Shown here one piece after another: positions 35,675 to 44,500 of a stretch of DNA of 64,000 nucleotides. Every line of letters starts with the position of its first letter. The stretch's first letter is position 1. The DNA comes from Grimontia sedimenti (GTDB taxonomy: Bacteria > Pseudomonadota > Gammaproteobacteria > Enterobacterales > Vibrionaceae): contig NZ_JAALDL010000015.1 of the NCBI RefSeq assembly GCF_011045095.1, positions 62,001 to 126,000 on the forward strand. The letters are read 5' to 3'. A program made the position numbers and the translations under genes. The notes beneath the pieces were generated by a model. The model saw only the letters and a list, made by a program, of their open reading frames with translations, did no database searches and was not told the origin of the DNA.

Positions 35675-38026
35675 CTAAACCTCTTTAGAATAATCCTCAA
35701 GCCACTGTTTGAGCACTTCCAGATCCTGAACATAGCCTTCTTTGATTTCATCGACCCAGTCAGCAATGTTCTCCCACCAGGCTGGCAACTCTGGCGATTG
35801 CGCTTTCTGCGCCACTTTCTGGATATGTTTCAGACCGATTGACCCAGCTGCACCTTTGATTTTGTGTGCTTCACTGGCAATACCATCCTGGTCTTTCGCC
35901 GTCATATTGCTGTCGAGGATCTGAATATACTCAGGCATCAGATCTTCAAACATCTTGATGCTTTGGAACACAGGCTCTGGGCCAACGATATCCACGTAAG
36001 AGGTTAACATTTCCAGATCCAGAAGCTTATCAAGCATCTCATTGCCAGGCTTCTTGCGCTTTTTCACTTCCGCGGCTTCTGTCGCGACAGGACATTGCAG
36101 CGCGAGCCGCTCTATCACCTCTGCTACTGCAGAGACACTGATCGGCTTGCTAATCGCGTCGTCCATGCCATTTCGGATGTATTCGGTTTTGTCTTTAATG
36201 ACATTCGCGGTCAACGCCACCAAAGGGGGCAATGCATCACCACTGTTTCTCAGCGTCTGGGCAATATCAAAGCCAGTCATGTCAGGCAGTTGGATATCAA
36301 GAAGCAGGAGATCGTACTCAGATTGCGGGTACATGTTCAGTGCTTCCTGCCCACTCCTTGCAACATCCACCGAGTGACCCAGACTTTCCAGCAGGTTGGT
36401 AGCGACCGTGATGTTAAGCTCGATGTCTTCCACCAGCAGAATGTGCAATGGACTTTGATCTGCGTTCACCTTCTCTTTGTTCGACACTGGCGCACACACA
36501 GGCACAGACAATGTCACGGTGAAGTTACTGCCTTCCCCAACCTCACTGTCGACAGTAATATCGCCGTTCATCAGTCGGGCTAATTTACGGGAAACCGCCA
36601 AACCAATCCCGGTACCCACAGCATGAAGATTATCCTCACCCTGCTTCACCTGGTAATACATGGCGAATATCTTGTCCTGCTCTTCTTGAGGAATCCCGAT
36701 ACCACTGTCTTCCACATCGAACTGCAGATGCGCGATGTCATCTTCAACATCACAGCTGACCGTCACATTCACAGCCCCCTGCTTGGTAAACTTCACCGCA
36801 TTGCCGACAAGGTTCCAAAGGATCTGACGAAGACGTGTGGCATCCACTTTCACCGCAGGTGGCAGATCCGTCAGCCTGTCTAGCGTAAAGCGAAGGCCAT
36901 TTTGCTGCGCCATCAGTGCACTGATGTTTTCAATCTCTGAGACAAAGTCTGGGAAATCCAAAGGCTGTGGCATCAACTCAAGACGGCTTCGGTCAGACTT
37001 GTCCATATCAATGATGTCGTTAAAGATATTGCCCAACGTAATCGCACTGACATGAATGGTTCTGAGATACCCCAACTGTTCTTCAGACAAGCGGGTTTCA
37101 AGCAGCATTCGGCTAAGGCCGACAATACCGTTCAGCGGCGTACGAAGTTCGTGACTGATGGTAGAGATAAACGCGGTCTTGTCCCTACTCGCCTTTTCGA
37201 GCGCATCCTGATAACGCTTACGCTCAGTGATCTCACGACCAAAACCGACCAGACCAAGGCGTCTGCCATCGCGTGAGTAGAAAGGTAGTTTGCGAAGTTC
37301 AAAGTAAGCTTTGCGGCCGTCCTTGTATTCCAGCCACTGCTCGTAAGTCAGTGAGACATTGTTATCAAACACTTGTTGGTCAGTTTCCACCACCTTGCTG
37401 GCGATGTCTTCACGGTAAACATCCCAAGGAGTCAGACCCACCAGCTCTTTTTCTTTCTTACCGGTTAAATCTTCCATCGCGCGGTTACAACCGGAGAACT
37501 GACCTTTTTCATTACGGTAGTAAATCAAATCTGGTGAAGCATCAATAAACGAGCGCAGCAGCGCAGTTTGCTCTGCCAACTCCACCTGCGCCTTTTCGCG
37601 CTGATAGACCTCGTTTTCCAAATCTTGCATCGCTTCTTCGCGTGCTTCCTCTGCGCGTTTACGCTCCTCAATTTCCAAATTTAGCTGGGTGATATTTTCG
37701 GTTAGCTGGCGGTTGAGCTCCATATCACGGGCGCGCATTTCTTCGAGCTTAGAAACCAGTTTGGATAATCGTTGCCGGGACTCTTCTAGCTGATCGACGA
37801 CGACAGAAAGGAAATACACCGCCCAAGGGGTGATAAGCAAGCCAAAGAAAACTGAGCGAACGATATCTGTGTCATGCACCGTGCCGTTCAAAACAAGGGT
37901 AATACCGACTTGCACAATCACCGCAAGAGCCACAAGAGCCAGCGCAAGCAACATACTGAACCTGACCAGCCCAAGCTTGACCAGCAGATCCACGTAATAC
38001 TGCGCTAAAAGTTTAATTTGCTTCAT
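35675..38026 (-). CDS. arcB: Aerobic respiration control sensor histidine kinase ArcB
   Basis: ArcB is the tripartite hybrid kinase that senses quinone redox state and phosphorylates ArcA. The 783-residue protein has two membrane helices (about 22-47 and 57-77), a coiled-coil linker, a PAS domain (about 155-270), a HisKA domain with H292 (STISHELRTPLNG), an ATPase domain, a receiver with D577 (LLLLDIQLPDMTG) and a C-terminal Hpt with H721 (ASEAHKIKGAAGS). Of the two cysteines that form redox disulfides in E. coli, C180 is kept (GQFSGC), but the position of C241 is tyrosine (GRKAYFELRK). It is convergent with arcA and downstream of a diguanylate cyclase gene. Confidence 0.97.
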   Translation of the reverse strand: MKQIKLLAQYYVDLLVKLGLVRFSMLLALALVALAVIVQVGITLVLNGTVHDTDIVRSVFFGLLITPWAVYFLSVVVDQLEESRQRLSKLVSKLEEMRARDMELNRQLTENITQLNLEIEERKRAEEAREEAMQDLENEVYQREKAQVELAEQTALLRSFIDASPDLIYYRNEKGQFSGCNRAMEDLTGKKEKELVGLTPWDVYREDIASKVVETDQQVFDNNVSLTYEQWLEYKDGRKAYFELRKLPFYSRDGRRLGLVGFGREITERKRYQDALEKASRDKTAFISTISHELRTPLNGIVGLSRMLLETRLSEEQLGYLRTIHVSAITLGNIFNDIIDMDKSDRSRLELMPQPLDFPDFVSEIENISALMAQQNGLRFTLDRLTDLPPAVKVDATRLRQILWNLVGNAVKFTKQGAVNVTVSCDVEDDIAHLQFDVEDSGIGIPQEEQDKIFAMYYQVKQGEDNLHAVGTGIGLAVSRKLARLMNGDITVDSEVGEGSNFTVTLSVPVCAPVSNKEKVNADQSPLHILLVEDIELNITVATNLLESLGHSVDVARSGQEALNMYPQSEYDLLLLDIQLPDMTGFDIAQTLRNSGDALPPLVALTANVIKDKTEYIRNGMDDAISKPISVSAVAEVIERLALQCPVATEAAEVKKRKKPGNEMLDKLLDLEMLTSYVDIVGPEPVFQSIKMFEDLMPEYIQILDSNMTAKDQDGIASEAHKIKGAAGSIGLKHIQKVAQKAQSPELPAWWENIADWVDEIKEGYVQDLEVLKQWLEDYSKEV

Positions 38027-38114
38027 TGAACATCCAGATCAACAGAAATAAGAAGTGGCTGAATCGGCCTTGAATCAGCTTGGGAAAATAATAACGCTGG
38101 GGACGGAGAAGCTA

Positions 38115-38144
38115 AAGAAAAAGGGGCAGATTACTCCGCCCCTT
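38115..38144 (-). terminator. Intrinsic terminator of the diguanylate cyclase gene
   Basis: AAGGGGC / GCCCCTT stem; on the coding strand it is followed by TTTTTCTTT. It separates the gene from arcB. Confidence 0.75.
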
Positions 38145-38165
38145 CGACAAATTTAGTAGAAAGCA

Positions 38166-39926
38166 TCAGGCATTGGCCGATAACGGCGTTTCTTGCAGTG
38201 ACTGGCTGGATGCCACTTGGTTTCTCCCGGCATTTTTCGCACTGTACAGCGCTCGGTCAGCAAGGGAGACTAAGTCGCCATAGTCCTGTCCGGCAACCGG
38301 GTATAGTGTCGCTATTCCCTGGCTGAGGGTGATTCTGTCAGCCACTTTGGAAAACTCGTGAGGAAGTCCTGCGGCTTTCAGTTCGTCAGCTATATTTTGA
38401 GCCACCACCAATGCACCATGCTCAGTAGTGTTGGGAAGAAGAATCGCGAATTCTTCCCCACCATAACGGGCCACCGCATCCAATGGACGACGGATAACAC
38501 GCTGGAAAACATCAGCCACCCGTCGTAGCGCTTCATCCCCCTGCTGATGACCATAGTTATCGTTGTAAGGCTTAAAGTAGTCAATATCACAGAGGATCAG
38601 CGAAAGCGGCTCTTGTTCACGGATGTGCGAGTGCCACATCTTCACCAGTTGCTCGTCAAAACTGCGTCGGTTTGCCACCTTGGTCAGGCCATCGACAAAG
38701 CTCAGCTCTTCCAGCTCCATGATGGCATCCGCAAGCTGCTGCTGAGTGGCTTTACGCTCTGTGACGTCACGGGCAATCACCAGCACACCAATGGTGTCAT
38801 CCGTCGGGTCGCAGAATTGGGTCTTGGTGAGTTCATACCACACCATTGTGCCATCACGTTTCATCACCAAATCTTCGTATTTCACTGTGTCGCCATTTTC
38901 GAGCACAGGAACGTCAATCTTACGGTGTTGCGCAAGTACTTCCGGTTCCATCAGATCTTCAGCATTCTCGCCTTCAAGATCATCATGCGGGGCACTCATT
39001 GCTTCTGCAAAGGCCGCATTTCCTCCCAGGAACTCATAGTTTTTGTTGTAGATGCCAATCGGATCCAGACTGGCCTTAAAGATGGAGGTCAGCACATTAC
39101 TGTGTTTTTTGAGCTGCTGCTCAACTTCCTGACGAGCTTCAATCTCTTGCTCCAGCGACTGTCGCATCATGTGCCAGTTGGTCACATCATGGCTGATGCT
39201 CAGCGTACCGAATATGCTGTTTTCGTCATCAAGCAGTACAGTCTGATTAGATTCCAGCAGACAACTGTCACCATTAGGATTCGTCGTCCAGCTTTGCTGT
39301 GTACGTCTTCCTCGAGTGCTACCGTCAGCGGAGAAAATCAGGCCTTCCTGTTCCCGCCCTTTCCAGAACCTGTCGTAAGCCAGGTTTGAGCCCACAATGC
39401 GCCCTTCTTTATCCTGAAAACAGATCAATTCAGACAGAGAGTTAATAACACTTCGGAATATCTGGCTGTCGTTTTCAGCAAACGGTTCGCTATACACAGC
39501 TTCAGATTTGGGTTCCAGCGAGACAATCCATATCCGTTGTCCGCCACACCAAACGGGCAGGCCGGAGAAACGGGCATGGCGGGGAGTACGATGATCAGAA
39601 ACGGCGCGAAAATCTGCCGTCATTTCAACAAAAGGATGGGGCCAGCGGCGCGTTGCCAATAGCGCGTTAATGGTTTCTTGTTCGCGCTCTCCACGAATGC
39701 GGAACTTGTGTCCACGCGATTCGACATTAAACAGACGCACAAAACTGCGGTTCGCATACAAGATGCTTCCGTCTTTATGGTTAATAATTGCTTTTGGAGA
39801 ATGGAGATTGGCTAGATAGAGTTGCCAGGTTTTCATCGACATCACACGGCGATGGGAAACCCAGACCATTCCTAATAAAAAACCTACCAATAGCAATAAC
39901 GAGGCTACCGGTAACCACTCAATCAT
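38166..39926 (-). CDS. PAS-PAS-GGDEF membrane-anchored diguanylate cyclase
   Basis: A 586-residue protein with one N-terminal membrane helix (about 5-24), two to three PAS-type sensor domains (about 37-140, 150-255 and 275-395, the last with the PAC-like end VIARDVTERK), and a GGDEF domain from about 405. The active-site motif is GGEEF at 489-493, so cyclase activity is expected, making c-di-GMP from two GTP. A product-inhibition I-site RPLD (480-483) lies five residues before it. No EAL domain follows. The ligand of the PAS domains is unknown. GGTGGAAGG precedes the ATG. Located between arcB and a yhcC-type gene, but with its own terminator. Confidence 0.93.
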   Translation of the reverse strand: MIEWLPVASLLLLVGFLLGMVWVSHRRVMSMKTWQLYLANLHSPKAIINHKDGSILYANRSFVRLFNVESRGHKFRIRGEREQETINALLATRRWPHPFVEMTADFRAVSDHRTPRHARFSGLPVWCGGQRIWIVSLEPKSEAVYSEPFAENDSQIFRSVINSLSELICFQDKEGRIVGSNLAYDRFWKGREQEGLIFSADGSTRGRRTQQSWTTNPNGDSCLLESNQTVLLDDENSIFGTLSISHDVTNWHMMRQSLEQEIEARQEVEQQLKKHSNVLTSIFKASLDPIGIYNKNYEFLGGNAAFAEAMSAPHDDLEGENAEDLMEPEVLAQHRKIDVPVLENGDTVKYEDLVMKRDGTMVWYELTKTQFCDPTDDTIGVLVIARDVTERKATQQQLADAIMELEELSFVDGLTKVANRRSFDEQLVKMWHSHIREQEPLSLILCDIDYFKPYNDNYGHQQGDEALRRVADVFQRVIRRPLDAVARYGGEEFAILLPNTTEHGALVVAQNIADELKAAGLPHEFSKVADRITLSQGIATLYPVAGQDYGDLVSLADRALYSAKNAGRNQVASSQSLQETPLSANA

Positions 39927-40056
39927 CCTTCCACCTCTTGCCCGTCATCCCTGAAGAAGCATTTTTGAATAAAAATCACGCTTCATCTTGCCACACGGTT
40001 ATGAAAGAAAACGAATAGCCCTCATTGATTTTGCGAGGTATCAAACGTTGGTCACA

Positions 40057-40983
40057 TTATTGAGGAAAATGAAATGGCCGACTCGTCAAGCTACCCTGAA
40101 CGCCTTTCACATTGAGCGCTCGAGCAATACCTGTCATCGCGAGCCAGCGGTTTTCACACCATTCTGGCGCCAGCAAGGTAGGCTTGCGAGCATTAGCAGA
40201 AACGCGGTGATAAACCACCTCTGCTGGTGTGCGCAAAATCATTTCAGATGCACTCTCGACATAATCGTCAAGTGAAATTGCATCAAGTCGCCCTGCCCGC
40301 CAAGCCTTTGCCATCACAGACCCCTCTACTATATGTAGTGGGTGAAGTTTAATGCCATCGGTTCCTGTCTCAATCACCTTATCAATCGTATTGATGTGAT
40401 CGGCTTTGGTATCTCCAGGCAAACCGACGATCAGATGCGTACAAACATTTAACCCTAATGCACGCGCCTTTCGGGTTACCGCATCGTAACAGGCAAAATC
40501 GTGACCTCTATTGATGCGTTTTAACGTGTTGTCGTTGGCTGTTTGAAGACCAAGTTCCAACCAAATCTCGAACCCTTGTTCTTTATAGTGGGCAAGAAGA
40601 TCAAGCACGGCATCTGGTACACAGTCAGGTCGGGTTCCTACACAAAGGCCAACGATGTCTGCGCTTTTCAACGCCTCCTCATACATAGCTTTGAGCTTTT
40701 CCACTTCTGCATAAGTACTGGTGTAAGCCTGAAAGTAAGCCAGATAACGCTTAGCTCTGTTTACTTCCGTTGCTCGCTGAGCAAGCTGCGTGGTGACAGA
40801 CAACTGTTGTGCCGTTTCATCGGCAAACGAGGCCACATTACAGAAGGTACATCCGCCCCTTCCTAACGTACCGTCCCGATTAGGACAACTGAAACCGCCA
40901 TGCAGAGTGAGTTTGTGAACTTTTTCGCCATACCTGCGTTGTAAATCCTGACCAAAGGTATTCACCAGTTGATGAAGTTCCAT
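40057..40983 (-). CDS. TIGR01212 family radical SAM protein (YhcC-like)
   Basis: A 308-residue radical SAM protein close to E. coli YhcC. The iron-sulphur site is unusual for the superfamily: C-PNRDGTLGRGG-C-TF-C (near residues 32-46), that is with a long first spacer. The LCVGTRPDCVPD segment and the HLIVGLPGD motif follow. The reaction of YhcC is, as far as I know, not established, though it is related in sequence to the tRNA thiolation and Elp3-like group. In E. coli yhcC lies between arcB and gltB; here the order arcB - cyclase gene - yhcC - gltB keeps that neighbourhood. It is divergent from gltB. Confidence 0.92.
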   Translation of the reverse strand: MELHQLVNTFGQDLQRRYGEKVHKLTLHGGFSCPNRDGTLGRGGCTFCNVASFADETAQQLSVTTQLAQRATEVNRAKRYLAYFQAYTSTYAEVEKLKAMYEEALKSADIVGLCVGTRPDCVPDAVLDLLAHYKEQGFEIWLELGLQTANDNTLKRINRGHDFACYDAVTRKARALGLNVCTHLIVGLPGDTKADHINTIDKVIETGTDGIKLHPLHIVEGSVMAKAWRAGRLDAISLDDYVESASEMILRTPAEVVYHRVSANARKPTLLAPEWCENRWLAMTGIARALNVKGVQGSLTSRPFHFPQ

Positions 40984-41178
40984 CGTCGACCGCCCGAAAA
41001 GTTGGATAGAGGTAAAAAGCGCGCGATCCTAACATCCGACAAAAAGAGAAAACCTCGATCAAATCAATATTGGATTAAGTTTTCATCAACAAACTGAAAG
41101 TTTATTACATTTCCTTTACACATTGAAAAGTCACACTTCTCATCCGCTTCCTATATATTCATCGAATCACCCTTATGG

Positions 41179-41209
41179 CGAATTTTTATTCATTTGAAAT
41201 AAAAATTCA
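41179..41209. promoter_or_regulatory. ARG-box-like inverted repeat upstream of the first gltB
   Basis: GAATTTTTATT (41180-41190) and AATAAAAATTC (41198-41208) are perfect inverted repeats. CGAATTTTTATTCA (41179-41192) differs by one base from the ArgR consensus TGAAT-W4-ATTCA. E. coli gltBD is an ArgR target. The second half-box is poorer and the spacing is 17 rather than 21 bp, so binding is uncertain. Confidence 0.45.
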
Positions 41210-41512
41210 GTCTAACGGAACCGTTTGCATAGCAATCAAAGTGCAACTTTTTATGGTAATTAATTTTCCGAAAATGTAGGATAGCTACAGCTGCGTCCAA
41301 ATTGTGAGCAATAAAATTCGCCAAATAGCGCCATGTTTTAGTGTGTTATATGGGTAATTACAAAAAGCGCAGCATTTCTGCATAGAATTGCAAAAGGAGA
41401 TGGTTACTGCTTTTAGGCAGTGATCGGGCTTGGTTGCCGCGAATAAACACATTTTGTGGATTCAAACTTGGCGACCGCTCAGCTGTGCCCGCAACAGGTA
41501 CAGCAAGGGAAG

Positions 41513-41535
41513 ACAAATGCTCCCCCTGCATTTGT
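41513..41535 (+). promoter_or_regulatory. Hairpin just upstream of the first gltB ribosome-binding site
   Basis: ACAAATGC / GCATTTGT, a perfect 8-bp stem with loop TCCCCCT, ends seven bases before the GGAAGGA Shine-Dalgarno. The pyrimidine loop could touch purine-rich RNA; a role is inference. Confidence 0.4.
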
Positions 41536-41556
41536 GTCAACTGGAAGGACGTAAAC

Positions 41557-44500
41557 ATGACTGATTCAGTGCTACGCACCGAGGGACTTTATGTGCCCGA
41601 AATGGAACACGACGCCTGTGGTATTGGCTTCGTTGCCCACCTGAAGAACAGAAAGTCTCATGCGATTGTTACTCAGGCACTTGATATGCTGGCCCGCATG
41701 GAACACCGTGGCGGCCAGGGCTGTGACCCATGTAGTGGTGACGGTGCAGGTATTCTTTTACAAAAACCCCATGAATTCTTACTCGAAGAAACCCGCAAGC
41801 TAGGTATTCAACTGCCTTCATCGGACAAATACGGCGTCGGTGTGATGCTGTTCCCGAAAGACGAGAACAAGCGCCAGCAATGCCGTGAAATCTTCGAGCG
41901 CAATGCCAAACGCCTCGATCTGGAAGTGATCGGCTACCGTGTTCTGCCAACCGACAACTCAATGATCGGCGCAGACCCTCTGAGCACAGAACCTCAGTTT
42001 GAGCATGCTTTTGTTACAGGCGGTGTCGGCCTGTCTCTGGACGAGCTTGAGCGTAAACTGTTCGTACTGCGTAACTACACCGTGCGCGTGTGTCTGGAGA
42101 GCGTCTCAAACATTGGCGACGACTTCTATATCAACTCTTTCTCTGCAAAGACACTGGTTTACAAAGGCCAGCTGACCACCGAGCAGGTACCTCAGTACTT
42201 CCTCGATCTGCAGAACCCGTCAATGGTGACGGCGCTGGCGCTGGTTCACTCGCGCTTTTCGACCAACACCTTCCCTCGCTGGCGTTTGGCGCAGCCTTTC
42301 CGCTATATCGCACACAACGGTGAAATCAATACCGTTCGCGGTAACCTGAACTGGATGAAGGCGCGTGAAGCTCTGCTCGAATCAGAGTTGTTCACTGACC
42401 AAGAACTGAAAATGCTGCTGCCTGTGTGTCAGGAAGGCGCATCGGATTCTGCAAACTTCGATATGGCACTGGAACTGCTGGTTCTGAGCGGTCGAAGCCT
42501 GCCACACGTACTGATGATGATGGTACCGGAAGCGTGGCAAGAGAATGCGAATCTGGATCCAAAGCTGCGTGCTTTCTATCAGTACCACGCAAACATCATG
42601 GAACCGTGGGATGGCCCAGCGTCTGTTTGTTTCACTGATGGCGTGAAAGTAGGTGCGACTCTCGACCGTAACGGTCTGCGCCCAAGCCGCTATACCGTCA
42701 CTAAAGACGATTACCTCATCATGGCATCAGAGTCAGGTGTGGTAGAAATCGAGCCGGAAAACATTCAATTCCGTGGTCGTCTGCAGCCTGGCCGTATCTT
42801 CGTGGCGGACCTTGAGCAAGGCCGCATCATTTCTGATGAAGAAGTGAAGAACGAAATCGCTTCTGCACAGCCCTATCAGGAGTGGGTTGAGAAGAACCTG
42901 CTGCACATTGATAAGCTGCCAGAAGCTGATACCAAACATCATCAGCCATCTCCTGAGCGTCTTCTACATCATCAACAAGCATTCGGTGTGACCTCTGAAG
43001 AAGTGAACGAAATCATCGTTCCAATGGCAAAAGACGGCAAAGAAGCACTAGGCGCTATGGGTGCTGACTGGCCACTGGCAGTACTGTCACACCAGTCACA
43101 GCACCTTTCTAACTACTTCAAGCAGCTGTTTGCACAGGTCACGAACCCGCCAATCGACCCAATCCGTGAGCGCATGGTGATGTCGCTGAAAACGTATCTG
43201 GGTAAAGATCAGAACCTGCTGACCGAATCGCCTATTCACTGCCGCAAAGTTGAGCTGGAATCGCCAGTACTGAGCAATGCTGAGTTGGAAAAACTGCGTG
43301 CGGTTGACAACGATCACCTGCAAGCAAAAACACTGGATATCGTATTCCGTGCCAGCGGTGAGCCAGGCAAACTTGAGCGTGCGTTGAAGCGCATCTGTCA
43401 ATACGCAGAAGATGCCGTGGTTGATGGCTACTCCATCATCCTCTTGACTGACCGTGCAGTGAACTCTAACCACGCAGCTATCCCAGCGATGCTGGCTGTC
43501 GGTGCGGTTCACCACCACCTGATCCGTAAAGGTCTGCGTGCGAAAGCCGACATCGTGATTGAAACCGGTGACGCGCGTGAAACCCATCACTTCGCCACAC
43601 TCGTTGGCTACGGTGCGAATGCTGTTAACCCGTACCTCGTCTACGAAACGCTGGTGGATTTGCAGCGTAAGAAGAAGCTGGATCCGGAAGCGGATGTGGA
43701 TGTGCTGTTTGAACAGTACCGCAAAGCGATCAACGCTGGCCTTTTGAAAATCTTCTCGAAGATGGGTATCTCAACCCTGCAGTCCTACCACGGTGCGCAA
43801 ATTTTCGAAGCACTGGGTATCAGCAAAGCAGTGGTCGACAAATACTTCACCGGCACCGTTTCCCGTATTCAGGGCCTGTCGATTGACGATATCGCGAAAG
43901 AAGTATTGGTTCGTCACCGTCTGGGCTACCCAACGCGTGAAATCCCTGTCCAAATGCTGGACGTAGGTGGTGTTTATCAGTGGAAACAACGTGGTGAGAA
44001 GCACCTGTTCAACCCTGAAACTATCCACTTGCTGCAAAACTCCACCCGCAACAAGGATAAAAAGCAGTTTAAAGAATACTGCCATGCAGTAGACAGCCAA
44101 GGCGATGATGCTGCAACTCTGCGTAGCCAGTTTGAGTTCGTGAAGAACCCTGCTGGCAGCATTCCTCTGGACGAAGTTGAGCCAGTTGAGAACATCCTGA
44201 AGCGTTTCGCGACCGGTGCAATGAGCTTTGGTTCTATCTCTCATGAGGCGCACTCCACGCTGGCGATTGCTATGAACCGTATCGGCGCTAAGTCGAACTC
44301 CGGCGAAGGCGGTGAAGACCCAGTCCGTTTTGACAAGAAAGAAAACGGTGATTGGGAACGTTCTGCTATCAAACAGGTGGCTTCTGGCCGCTTCGGTGTC
44401 ACCTCTTACTACCTTGCCAATGCTGATGAAATTCAGATCAAGATGGCACAAGGCGCGAAGCCAGGTGAAGGTGGTCAGCTTCCAGGTCACAAAGTTGATG

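Larger units (their letters stand above)
40984..41556. other. yhcC-gltB divergent region and first gltB leader
   Basis: About 570 AT-rich bases holding promoters for both genes. Two structured elements, at 41179-41209 and 41513-41535, are listed separately. An in-frame TTG at 41434 could extend gltB, but no Shine-Dalgarno supports it. No RNA gene is recognised. Confidence 0.5.

Noticed and set aside
41434-41556. 41-codon N-terminal extension of the first gltB
   Set aside because: It starts with TTG without a Shine-Dalgarno and passes through a hairpin; the ATG at 41557 has GGAAGGA and a family-like start.
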